This document shows, one piece after another, positions 27,469 to 40,264 of a stretch of 64,000 nt of DNA; the stretch's first letter is position 1; each line of letters starts with the position of its first letter. A program made the position numbers and the translations under genes. The notes beneath the pieces were generated by a model. It was given only the letters and a program-made list of their open reading frames with translations. It searched no databases and was not told where the DNA came from. This DNA is from Hippasteria phrygiana (Eukaryota > Echinodermata > Asteroidea > Valvatida > Goniasteridae), in assembly GCA_037893225.1 (NCBI GenBank), contig JAZGUH010000068.1:744001-808000 (forward strand), given 5' to 3'.

Positions 27469-30400
27469 ATTTGGTTTATATTTCATGCAATTATGAATGA
27501 GTAAAGCAAGTCATACCCTAGGGAATTTGACAGGCATGGAGCAATAAATAGAAGGTAATATGCACACAGATGTTGGCCGGAAAGAAAATAAACATTGCGA
27601 GGTTTGAATTTTCTCCACAAGTTTTAACTCTAAGAAGCCGCCGATAATTGCAACATGTAGCGCCAGATCTAAGCTATCCATACATGTCAAAATTACTGAA
27701 TTTGGTTGATATTTCATGCAATTATGAATGAGTAAAGCAAGTCATACCCTAGGGAATTTGACAGGCATGGATCAATAAATAGAAGGTAATATGCACACAG
27801 ATGTTGGCCGGAAAGAAAATAAACATTGCGAGGTTTGAATTTTCTCCACAAGTTTTAACTCTAAGAAGCCGCCGATGATTGCAACATGTAGCGCCAGATC
27901 TAAGCTATCCATACATGTCAAAATTACTGTATTTGGTTTATATTTCATGCAATTATGAATGAGTAAAGCAAGTCATACCCTAGGGAATTTGACAGGCATG
28001 GAGCAATAAATAGAAGGTAATATGCACACAGATGTTGGCCGGAAAGAAAATAAACATTGCGAGGTTTGAATTTTCTCCACAAGTTTTAACTCTAAGAAGC
28101 CGCCGATAATTGCAACATGTAGCGCCAGATCTAAGCTATCCATACATGTCAAAATTACTGAATTTGGTTGATATTTCATGCAATTATGAATGAGTAAAGC
28201 AAGTCATACCCTAGGGAATTTGACAGGCATGGATCAATAAATAGAAGGTAATATGCACACAGATGTTGGCCGGAAAGAAAATAAACATTGCGAGGTTTGA
28301 ATTTTCTCCACAAGTGTTAACTCTAAGAAGCCGCCGATAATTGCAACATGTAGCGCCAGATCTAAGCTATCCATACATGTCAAAATTACTGAATTTGGTT
28401 GATATTTCATGCAATTATGAATGAGTAAAGCAAGTCCATACCCCAGGGAATTTGACATGCATGGAGCAATAAATAGACGGTAACATGTACACAGATGTTG
28501 GCCGGAAAGAAAATAAACATTGCGAGGTTGGAATTTTCTCCACAAGTTTTAACTCTAGGAAGCCGCCGATGATTGCAACATGTAGCGCCAGATCTAAGCT
28601 ATCCATACATGTCAAAATTACTGTATTTGGTTGATATTTCATGCAATTATGAATGAGTAGAGCAAGTCCATACCCCAGGGAATTTGACAGGCATGGAGCA
28701 ATAAGTAGAAGGTAATATGCACACAGATGTTGGCCGGAAAGAAAATAAACATTGCGAGGTTTGAATTTTCTCCACAAGTTTTAACTCTAGGAAGCCGCCG
28801 ATAATTGCAACATGTAGCGCCAGATCTAAGCTATCCATACATGTCAAAATTACTGAATTTGGTTGATATTTCATGCAATTATGAATGAGTAAAGCAAGTC
28901 CATACCCCAGGGAATTTGACATGCATGGAGCAATAAATAGACGGTAACATGTACACAGATGTTGGCCGGAAAGAAAATAATCATTGCGAGGTTTGAATTT
29001 TCTCCACAAGTTTTAACTCTAGGAAGCCGCCGATGATTGCAACATGTAGCGCCAGATCTAAGCTATCCATACATGTCAAAATTACTGTATTTGGTTGATA
29101 TTTCATGCAATTATGAATGAGTAAAGCAAGTCATACCCTAGGGAATTTGACAGGCATGGAGCAATAAATAGAAGGTAATATGCACACAGATGTTGGCCGG
29201 AAAGAAAATAAACATTGCGAGGTTTGAATTTTCTCCACAAGTTTTAACTCTAAGAAGCCGCCGATAATTGCAACATGTAGCGCCAGATCTAAGCTATCCA
29301 TACATGTCAAAATTACTGAATTTGGTTGATATTTCATGCAATTATGAATGAGTAAAGCAAGTCATACCCTAGGGAATTTGACAGGCATGGATCAATAAAT
29401 AGAAGGTAATATGCACACAGATGGTGGCCGGAAAGAAAATAAACATTGCGAGGTTTGAATTTTCTCCACAAGTGTTAACTCTAAGAAGCCGCCGATAATT
29501 GCAACATGTAGCGCCAGATCTAAGCTATCCATACATGTCAAAATTACTGAATTTGGTTGATATTTCATGCAATTATGAATGAGTAAAGCAAGTCCATACC
29601 CCAGGGAATTTGACATGCATGGAGCAATAAATAGACGGTAACATGTACACAGATGTTGGCCGGAAAGAAAATAAACATTGCGAGGTTGGAATTTTCTCCA
29701 CAAGTTTTAACTCTAGGAAGCCGCCGATGATTGCAACATGTAGCGCCAGATCTAAGCTATCCATACATGTCAAAATTACTGTATTTGGTTGAAATTTCAT
29801 GCAATTATGAATGAGTAGAGCAAGTCCATACCCCAGGGAATTTGACAGGCATGGAGCAATAAATAGACGGTAATATGCACACAGATGTTGGCCGGAAAGA
29901 AAATAATCATTGCGAGGTTTGAATTTTCTCCACAAGTTTTAACTCTAGGAAGCCGCCGATGATTGCAACATGTAGCGCCAGATCTAAGCTATCCATACAT
30001 GTCAAAATTACTGTATTTGGTTGATATTTAATGCAATTATGAATGAGTAGAGCAAGTCCATACCCTAGGGAATTTGACAGGCATGGAGCAATAAATAGAA
30101 GGTAATATGCACACAGATGTTGGCCGGAAAGAAAATAAACATTGCGAGGTTTGAATTTTCTCCACAAGTTTTAACTCTAAGAAGCCGCCGATGATTGCAA
30201 CATGTAGCGCCAGATCTAAGCTATCCATACATGTCAAAATTACTGAATTTGGTTTATATTTCATGCAATTATGAATGAGTAAAGCAAGTCATACCCTAGG
30301 GAATTTGACAGGCATGGAGCAATAAATAGAAGGTAATATGCACACAGATGTTGGCCGGAAAGAAAATAAACATTGCGAGGTTTGAATTTTCTCCACAAGT

Positions 30401-32792
30401 TTTAACTCTAAGAAGCCGCCGATAATTGCAACATGTAGCGCCAGATCTAAGCTATCCATACATGTCAAAATTACTGAATTTGGTTGATATTTCATGCAAT
30501 TATGAATGAGTAAAGCAAGTCATACCCTAGGGAATTTGACATGCATGGATCAATAAATAGAAGGTAATATGCACACAGATGTTGGCCGGAAAGAAAATAA
30601 ACATTGCGAGGTTGGAATTTTCTCCACAAGTTTTAACTCTAAGAAGCCGCCGATGATTGCAACATGTAGCGCCAGATCTAAGCTATCCATACATGTCAAA
30701 ATTACTGTATTTGGTTTATATTTCATGCAATTATGAATGAGTAAAGCAAGTCATACCCTAGGGAATTTGACAGGCATGGAGCAATAAATAGAAGGTAATA
30801 TGCACACAGATGTTGGCCGGAAAGAAAATAAACATTGCGAGGTTTGAATTTTCTCCACAAGTTTTAACTCTAAGAAGCCGCCGATAATTGCAACATGTAG
30901 CGCCAGATCTAAGCTATCCATACATGTCAAAATTACTGAATTTGGTTGATATTTCATGCAATTATGAATGAGTAAAGCAAGTCATACCCTAGGGAATTTG
31001 ACAGGCATGGATCAATAAATAGAAGGTAATATGCACACAGATGTTGGCCGGAAAGAAAATAAACATTGCGAGGTTTGAATTTTCTCCACAAGTGTTAACT
31101 CTAAGAAGCCGCCGATAATTGCAACATGTAGCGCCAGATCTAAGCTATCCATACATGTCAAAATTACTGAATTTGGTTGATATTTCATGCAATTATGAAT
31201 GAGTAAAGCAAGTCCATACCCCAGGGAATTTGACATGCATGGAGCAATAAATAGACGGTAACATGTACACAGATGTTGGCCGGAAAGAAAATAAACATTG
31301 CGAGGTTGGAATTTTCTCCACAAGTTTTAACTCTAGGAAGCCGCCGATGATTGCAACATGTAGCGCCAGATCTAAGCTATCCATACATGTCAAAATTACT
31401 GTATTTGGTTGATATTTCATGCAATTATGAATGAGTAGAGCAAGTCCATACCCCAGGGAATTTGACAGGCATGGAGCAATAAGTAGAAGGTAATATGCAC
31501 ACAGATGTTGGCCGGAAAGAAAATAAACATTGCGAGGTTTGAATTTTCTCCACAAGTTTTAACTCTAGGAAGCCGCCGATAATTGCAACATGTAGCGCCA
31601 GATCTAAGCTATCCATACATGTCAAAATTACTGAATTTGGTTGATATTTCATGCAATTATGAATGAGTAAAGCAAGTCCATACCCCAGGGAATTTGACAT
31701 GCATGGAGCAATAAATAGACGGTAACATGTACACAGATGTTGGCCGGAAAGAAAATAATCATTGCGAGGTTTGAATTTTCTCCACAAGTTTTAACTCTAG
31801 GAAGCCGCCGATGATTGCAACATGTAGCGCCAGATCTAAGCTATCCATACATGTCAAAATTACTGTATTTGGTTGATATTTCATGCAATTATGAATGAGT
31901 AAAGCAAGTCATACCCTAGGGAATTTGACAGGCATGGAGCAATAAATAGAAGGTAATATGCACACAGATGTTGGCCGGAAAGAAAATAAACATTGCGAGG
32001 TTTGAATTTTCTCCACAAGTTTTAACTCTAAGAAGCCGCCGATAATTGCAACATGTAGCGCCAGATCTAAGCTATCCATACATGTCAAAATTACTGAATT
32101 TGGTTGATATTTCATGCAATTATGAATGAGTAAAGCAAGTCATACCCTAGGGAATTTGACAGGCATGGATCAATAAATAGAAGGTAATATGCACACAGAT
32201 GGTGGCCGGAAAGAAAATAAACATTGCGAGGTTTGAATTTTCTCCACAAGTGTTAACTCTAAGAAGCCGCCGATAATTGCAACATGTAGCGCCAGATCTA
32301 AGCTATCCATACATGTCAAAATTACTGAATTTGGTTGATATTTCATGCAATTATGAATGAGTAAAGCAAGTCCATACCCCAGGGAATTTGACATGCATGG
32401 AGCAATAAATAGACGGTAACATGTACACAGATGTTGGCCGGAAAGAAAATAAACATTGCGAGGTTGGAATTTTCTCCACAAGTTTTAACTCTAGGAAGCC
32501 GCCGATGATTGCAACATGTAGCGCCAGATCTAAGCTATCCATACATGTCAAAATTACTGTATTTGGTTGAAATTTCATGCAATTATGAATGAGTAGAGCA
32601 AGTCCATACCCCAGGGAATTTGACAGGCATGGAGCAATAAATAGACGGTAATATGCACACAGATGTTGGCCGGAAAGAAAATAAACATTGCGAGGTTTGA
32701 ATTTTCTCCACAAGTGTTAACTCTAAGAAGCCGCCGATGATTGCAACATGTAGCGCCAGATCTAAGCTATCCATACATGTCAAAATTACTGT
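27469..32792. repeat. 23-monomer higher-order repeat, copy 1 (5324 bp)
   Basis: All diagnostic variants from 27469 to 32715 recur 5324 bp downstream. The left limit is the A/T difference at 27468 (position 162). Landmarks include GATGGTGG (G36) near 29424 and 32202, TTGAAATTTC near 29811 and 32570, and the unusual GGAT monomer with both T227 before it and G68 inside it near 30540-30615. The unit splits into 12- and 11-monomer sub-blocks. I saw no differences from copy 2 at the sites compared. Confidence 0.9.
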
Positions 32793-35700
32793 ATTTGGTT
32801 TATATTTCATGCAATTATGAATGAGTAAAGCAAGTCATACCCTAGGGAATTTGACAGGCATGGAGCAATAAATAGAAGGTAATATGCACACAGATGTTGG
32901 CCGGAAAGAAAATAAACATTGCGAGGTTTGAATTTTCTCCACAAGTTTTAACTCTAAGAAGCCGCCGATAATTGCAACATGTAGCGCCAGATCTAAGCTA
33001 TCCATACATGTCAAAATTACTGAATTTGGTTGATATTTCATGCAATTATGAATGAGTAAAGCAAGTCATACCCTAGGGAATTTGACAGGCATGGATCAAT
33101 AAATAGAAGGTAATATGCACACAGATGTTGGCCGGAAAGAAAATAAACATTGCGAGGTTTGAATTTTCTCCACAAGTTTTAACTCTAAGAAGCCGCCGAT
33201 GATTGCAACATGTAGCGCCAGATCTAAGCTATCCATACATGTCAAAATTACTGTATTTGGTTTATATTTCATGCAATTATGAATGAGTAAAGCAAGTCAT
33301 ACCCTAGGGAATTTGACAGGCATGGAGCAATAAATAGAAGGTAATATGCACACAGATGTTGGCCGGAAAGAAAATAAACATTGCGAGGTTTGAATTTTCT
33401 CCACAAGTTTTAACTCTAAGAAGCCGCCGATAATTGCAACATGTAGCGCCAGATCTAAGCTATCCATACATGTCAAAATTACTGAATTTGGTTGATATTT
33501 CATGCAATTATGAATGAGTAAAGCAAGTCATACCCTAGGGAATTTGACAGGCATGGATCAATAAATAGAAGGTAATATGCACACAGATGTTGGCCGGAAA
33601 GAAAATAAACATTGCGAGGTTTGAATTTTCTCCACAAGTGTTAACTCTAAGAAGCCGCCGATAATTGCAACATGTAGCGCCAGATCTAAGCTATCCATAC
33701 ATGTCAAAATTACTGAATTTGGTTGATATTTCATGCAATTATGAATGAGTAAAGCAAGTCCATACCCCAGGGAATTTGACATGCATGGAGCAATAAATAG
33801 ACGGTAACATGTACACAGATGTTGGCCGGAAAGAAAATAAACATTGCGAGGTTGGAATTTTCTCCACAAGTTTTAACTCTAGGAAGCCGCCGATGATTGC
33901 AACATGTAGCGCCAGATCTAAGCTATCCATACATGTCAAAATTACTGTATTTGGTTGATATTTCATGCAATTATGAATGAGTAGAGCAAGTCCATACCCC
34001 AGGGAATTTGACAGGCATGGAGCAATAAGTAGAAGGTAATATGCACACAGATGTTGGCCGGAAAGAAAATAAACATTGCGAGGTTTGAATTTTCTCCACA
34101 AGTTTTAACTCTAGGAAGCCGCCGATAATTGCAACATGTAGCGCCAGATCTAAGCTATCCATACATGTCAAAATTACTGAATTTGGTTGATATTTCATGC
34201 AATTATGAATGAGTAAAGCAAGTCCATACCCCAGGGAATTTGACATGCATGGAGCAATAAATAGACGGTAACATGTACACAGATGTTGGCCGGAAAGAAA
34301 ATAATCATTGCGAGGTTTGAATTTTCTCCACAAGTTTTAACTCTAGGAAGCCGCCGATGATTGCAACATGTAGCGCCAGATCTAAGCTATCCATACATGT
34401 CAAAATTACTGTATTTGGTTGATATTTCATGCAATTATGAATGAGTAAAGCAAGTCATACCCTAGGGAATTTGACAGGCATGGAGCAATAAATAGAAGGT
34501 AATATGCACACAGATGTTGGCCGGAAAGAAAATAAACATTGCGAGGTTTGAATTTTCTCCACAAGTTTTAACTCTAAGAAGCCGCCGATAATTGCAACAT
34601 GTAGCGCCAGATCTAAGCTATCCATACATGTCAAAATTACTGAATTTGGTTGATATTTCATGCAATTATGAATGAGTAAAGCAAGTCATACCCTAGGGAA
34701 TTTGACAGGCATGGATCAATAAATAGAAGGTAATATGCACACAGATGGTGGCCGGAAAGAAAATAAACATTGCGAGGTTTGAATTTTCTCCACAAGTGTT
34801 AACTCTAAGAAGCCGCCGATAATTGCAACATGTAGCGCCAGATCTAAGCTATCCATACATGTCAAAATTACTGAATTTGGTTGATATTTCATGCAATTAT
34901 GAATGAGTAAAGCAAGTCCATACCCCAGGGAATTTGACATGCATGGAGCAATAAATAGACGGTAACATGTACACAGATGTTGGCCGGAAAGAAAATAAAC
35001 ATTGCGAGGTTGGAATTTTCTCCACAAGTTTTAACTCTAGGAAGCCGCCGATGATTGCAACATGTAGCGCCAGATCTAAGCTATCCATACATGTCAAAAT
35101 TACTGTATTTGGTTGAAATTTCATGCAATTATGAATGAGTAGAGCAAGTCCATACCCCAGGGAATTTGACAGGCATGGAGCAATAAATAGACGGTAATAT
35201 GCACACAGATGTTGGCCGGAAAGAAAATAATCATTGCGAGGTTTGAATTTTCTCCACAAGTTTTAACTCTAGGAAGCCGCCGATGATTGCAACATGTAGC
35301 GCCAGATCTAAGCTATCCATACATGTCAAAATTACTGTATTTGGTTGATATTTAATGCAATTATGAATGAGTAGAGCAAGTCCATACCCTAGGGAATTTG
35401 ACAGGCATGGAGCAATAAATAGAAGGTAATATGCACACAGATGTTGGCCGGAAAGAAAATAAACATTGCGAGGTTTGAATTTTCTCCACAAGTTTTAACT
35501 CTAAGAAGCCGCCGATGATTGCAACATGTAGCGCCAGATCTAAGCTATCCATACATGTCAAAATTACTGAATTTGGTTTATATTTCATGCAATTATGAAT
35601 GAGTAAAGCAAGTCATACCCTAGGGAATTTGACAGGCATGGAGCAATAAATAGAAGGTAATATGCACACAGATGTTGGCCGGAAAGAAAATAAACATTGC

Positions 35701-37721
35701 GAGGTTTGAATTTTCTCCACAAGTTTTAACTCTAAGAAGCCGCCGATAATTGCAACATGTAGCGCCAGATCTAAGCTATCCATACATGTCAAAATTACTG
35801 AATTTGGTTGATATTTCATGCAATTATGAATGAGTAAAGCAAGTCATACCCTAGGGAATTTGACATGCATGGATCAATAAATAGAAGGTAATATGCACAC
35901 AGATGTTGGCCGGAAAGAAAATAAACATTGCGAGGTTGGAATTTTCTCCACAAGTTTTAACTCTAAGAAGCCGCCGATGATTGCAACATGTAGCGCCAGA
36001 TCTAAGCTATCCATACATGTCAAAATTACTGTATTTGGTTTATATTTCATGCAATTATGAATGAGTAAAGCAAGTCATACCCTAGGGAATTTGACAGGCA
36101 TGGAGCAATAAATAGAAGGTAATATGCACACAGATGTTGGCCGGAAAGAAAATAAACATTGCGAGGTTTGAATTTTCTCCACAAGTTTTAACTCTAAGAA
36201 GCCGCCGATAATTGCAACATGTAGCGCCAGATCTAAGCTATCCATACATGTCAAAATTACTGAATTTGGTTGATATTTCATGCAATTATGAATGAGTAAA
36301 GCAAGTCATACCCTAGGGAATTTGACAGGCATGGATCAATAAATAGAAGGTAATATGCACACAGATGTTGGCCGGAAAGAAAATAAACATTGCGAGGTTT
36401 GAATTTTCTCCACAAGTGTTAACTCTAAGAAGCCGCCGATAATTGCAACATGTAGCGCCAGATCTAAGCTATCCATACATGTCAAAATTACTGAATTTGG
36501 TTGATATTTCATGCAATTATGAATGAGTAAAGCAAGTCCATACCCCAGGGAATTTGACATGCATGGAGCAATAAATAGACGGTAACATGTACACAGATGT
36601 TGGCCGGAAAGAAAATAAACATTGCGAGGTTGGAATTTTCTCCACAAGTTTTAACTCTAGGAAGCCGCCGATGATTGCAACATGTAGCGCCAGATCTAAG
36701 CTATCCATACATGTCAAAATTACTGTATTTGGTTGATATTTCATGCAATTATGAATGAGTAGAGCAAGTCCATACCCCAGGGAATTTGACAGGCATGGAG
36801 CAATAAGTAGAAGGTAATATGCACACAGATGTTGGCCGGAAAGAAAATAAACATTGCGAGGTTTGAATTTTCTCCACAAGTTTTAACTCTAGGAAGCCGC
36901 CGATAATTGCAACATGTAGCGCCAGATCTAAGCTATCCATACATGTCAAAATTACTGAATTTGGTTGATATTTCATGCAATTATGAATGAGTAAAGCAAG
37001 TCCATACCCCAGGGAATTTGACATGCATGGAGCAATAAATAGACGGTAACATGTACACAGATGTTGGCCGGAAAGAAAATAATCATTGCGAGGTTTGAAT
37101 TTTCTCCACAAGTTTTAACTCTAGGAAGCCGCCGATGATTGCAACATGTAGCGCCAGATCTAAGCTATCCATACATGTCAAAATTACTGTATTTGGTTGA
37201 TATTTCATGCAATTATGAATGAGTAAAGCAAGTCATACCCTAGGGAATTTGACAGGCATGGAGCAATAAATAGAAGGTAATATGCACACAGATGTTGGCC
37301 GGAAAGAAAATAAACATTGCGAGGTTTGAATTTTCTCCACAAGTTTTAACTCTAAGAAGCCGCCGATAATTGCAACATGTAGCGCCAGATCTAAGCTATC
37401 CATACATGTCAAAATTACTGAATTTGGTTGATATTTCATGCAATTATGAATGAGTAAAGCAAGTCATACCCTAGGGAATTTGACAGGCATGGATCAATAA
37501 ATAGAAGGTAATATGCACACAGATGGTGGCCGGAAAGAAAATAAACATTGCGAGGTTTGAATTTTCTCCACAAGTGTTAACTCTAAGAAGCCGCCGATAA
37601 TTGCAACATGTAGCGCCAGATCTAAGCTATCCATACATGTCAAAATTACTGAATTTGGTTGATATTTCATGCAATTATGAATGAGTAAAGCAAGTCCATA
37701 CCCCAGGGAATTTGACATGCA
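29389..37721. repeat. Alternating 12- and 11-monomer sub-blocks marked by G36
   Basis: Four GGAT monomers with GATGGTGGCC instead of GATGTTGGCC start at 29389, 32167, 34713 and 37491. Their spacings are 2778, 2546 and 2778 bp, or 12, 11 and 12 monomers. The 5324-bp unit is therefore itself a 12-mer plus an 11-mer derivative that lost one monomer: after 32583 the order diverges from that after 29907 and rejoins one monomer short. Two rounds of duplication are implied, first of the 12-mer, then of the 12+11 pair. Confidence 0.85.
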
Positions 37722-38039
37722 TGGAGCAATAAATAGACGGTAACATGTACACAGATGTTGGCCGGAAAGAAAATAAACATTGCGAGGTTGGAATTTTCTC
37801 CACAAGTTTTAACTCTAGGAAGCCGCCGATGATTGCAACATGTAGCGCCAGATCTAAGCTATCCATACATGTCAAAATTACTGTATTTGGTTGAAATTTC
37901 ATGCAATTATGAATGAGTAGAGCAAGTCCATACCCCAGGGAATTTGACAGGCATGGAGCAATAAATAGACGGTAATATGCACACAGATGTTGGCCGGAAA
38001 GAAAATAAACATTGCGAGGTTTGAATTTTCTCCACAAGT
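32793..38039. repeat. 23-monomer higher-order repeat, copy 2 (5247 of 5324 bp)
   Basis: Second copy of the 5324-bp unit, ending where position 86 diverges (T at 38040 against G at 32716). GATGGTGG recurs near 34748 and 37526 and TTGAAATTTC near 35115 and 37894. The GGTTGG (G68) variant, frequent from 6.3 kb, is last seen near 37790, so this block is the right edge of its range. Confidence 0.9.
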
Positions 38040-38416
38040 TTTAACTCTAAGAAGCCGCCGATAATTGCAACATGTAGCGCCAGATCTAAGCTATCCATAC
38101 ATGTCAAAATTACTGAATTTGGTTGATATTTCATGCAATTATGAATGAGTAAAGCAAGTCATACCCTAGGGAATTTGACAGGCATGGATCAATAAATAGA
38201 AGGTAATATGCACACAGATGTTGGCCGGAAAGAAAATAAACATTGCGAGGTTTGAATTTTCTCCACAAGTGTTAACTCTAAGAAGCCGCCGATGATTGCA
38301 ACATGTAGCGCCAGATCTAAGCTATCCATACATGTCAAAATTACTGTATTTGGTTTATATTTCATGCAATTATGAATGAGTAAAGCAAGTCATACCCTAG
38401 GGAATTTGACAGGCAT
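37955..38416. repeat. Transition dimer at the 23-mer/2-mer boundary
   Basis: Two monomers link the domains. 37955-38185 begins with C16 (GACGG) like the 23-mer domain but ends as type A. 38186-38416 is a GGAT monomer like type B but with G86 (GTTAAC). Both are hybrids of the flanking types. Confidence 0.75.
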
Positions 38417-38647
38417 GGAGCAATAAATAGAAGGTAATATGCACACAGATGTTGGCCGGAAAGAAAATAAACATTGCGAGGTTTGAATTTTCTCCACAAG
38501 TTTTAACTCTAAGAAGCCGCCGATAATTGCAACATGTAGCGCCAGATCTAAGCTATCCATACATGTCAAAATTACTGAATTTGGTTGATATTTCATGCAA
38601 TTATGAATGAGTAAAGCAAGTCATACCCTAGGGAATTTGACAGGCAT
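38417..38647. repeat. Representative type A monomer (231 bp)
   Basis: Markers: G4, A16, T22/C26, G43, A55, T68, T86, A96, A109, A162, GA at 171, C178, A198, no insertion, TAG at 213-215 giving CCTAGG, and G227. Type A copies are found across the window and are the commonest filler with type B. Confidence 0.9.
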
Positions 38648-38878
38648 GGATCAATAAATAGAAGGTAATATGCACACAGATGTTGGCCGGAAAGAAAATA
38701 AACATTGCGAGGTTTGAATTTTCTCCACAAGTTTTAACTCTAAGAAGCCGCCGATGATTGCAACATGTAGCGCCAGATCTAAGCTATCCATACATGTCAA
38801 AATTACTGTATTTGGTTTATATTTCATGCAATTATGAATGAGTAAAGCAAGTCATACCCTAGGGAATTTGACAGGCAT
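38648..38878. repeat. Representative type B monomer (231 bp)
   Basis: Differs from A mainly by T4 (GGATCAATAAA), G109, T162 and TA at 171-172 (GGTTTATATTTC). T4 converts a TGC codon to a TGA stop in the long minus-strand frame. That is one reason the frame is not treated as coding. Confidence 0.9.
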
Positions 38879-40264
38879 GGAGCAATAAATAGAAGGTAAT
38901 ATGCACACAGATGTTGGCCGGAAAGAAAATAAACATTGCGAGGTTTGAATTTTCTCCACAAGTTTTAACTCTAAGAAGCCGCCGATAATTGCAACATGTA
39001 GCGCCAGATCTAAGCTATCCATACATGTCAAAATTACTGAATTTGGTTGATATTTCATGCAATTATGAATGAGTAAAGCAAGTCATACCCTAGGGAATTT
39101 GACAGGCATGGATCAATAAATAGAAGGTAATATGCACACAGATGTTGGCCGGAAAGAAAATAAACATTGCGAGGTTTGAATTTTCTCCACAAGTTTTAAC
39201 TCTAAGAAGCCGCCGATGATTGCAACATGTAGCGCCAGATCTAAGCTATCCATACATGTCAAAATTACTGTATTTGGTTTATATTTCATGCAATTATGAA
39301 TGAGTAAAGCAAGTCATACCCTAGGGAATTTGACAGGCATGGAGCAATAAATAGAAGGTAATATGCACACAGATGTTGGCCGGAAAGAAAATAAACATTG
39401 CGAGGTTTGAATTTTCTCCACAAGTTTTAACTCTAAGAAGCCGCCGATAATTGCAACATGTAGCGCCAGATCTAAGCTATCCATACATGTCAAAATTACT
39501 GAATTTGGTTGATATTTCATGCAATTATGAATGAGTAAAGCAAGTCATACCCTAGGGAATTTGACAGGCATGGATCAATAAATAGAAGGTAATATGCACA
39601 CAGATGTTGGCCGGAAAGAAAATAAACATTGCGAGGTTTGAATTTTCTCCACAAGTTTTAACTCTAAGAAGCCGCCGATGATTGCAACATGTAGCGCCAG
39701 ATCTAAGCTATCCATACATGTCAAAATTACTGTATTTGGTTTATATTTCATGCAATTATGAATGAGTAAAGCAAGTCATACCCTAGGGAATTTGACAGGC
39801 ATGGAGCAATAAATAGAAGGTAATATGCACACAGATGTTGGCCGGAAAGAAAATAAACATTGCGAGGTTTGAATTTTCTCCACAAGTTTTAACTCTAAGA
39901 AGCCGCCGATAATTGCAACATGTAGCGCCAGATCTAAGCTATCCATACATGTCAAAATTACTGAATTTGGTTGATATTTCATGCAATTATGAATGAGTAA
40001 AGCAAGTCATACCCTAGGGAATTTGACAGGCATGGATCAATAAATAGAAGGTAATATGCACACAGATGTTGGCCGGAAAGAAAATAAACATTGCGAGGTT
40101 TGAATTTTCTACACAAGTTTTAACTCTAAGAAGCCGCCGATGATTGCAACATGTAGCGCCAGATCTAAGCTATCCATACATGTCAAAATTACTGTATTTG
40201 GTTTATATTTCATGCAATTATGAATGAGTAAAGCAAGTCATACCCTAGGGAATTTGACAGGCAT

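Larger units (their letters stand above)
38417..40264. repeat. Pure A/B dimer tract, four copies of 462 bp
   Basis: Type A (GGAG, A109, GAATTT at 161-166, GA at 171) alternates with type B (GGAT, G109, GTATTT, TA at 171). Dimers are 38417-38878, 38879-39340, 39341-39802 and 39803-40264. The 462-bp period holds without a difference from 38272 to 40110 and is broken by TTCTACAC for TTCTCCAC at 40111 in the last B (type B'). A and B are the filler monomers of the right domain, so this tract looks like its simplest building block. Confidence 0.92.

Noticed and set aside
5340..38039. Assembly artefact as sole explanation of the exact 8329- and 5324-bp repeats
   Set aside because: Not adopted, but not excluded. 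The 8329-bp copies differ at several bases and breakpoints fall inside monomers, which fits biology; read-level evidence is needed to decide for the apparently identical copies.
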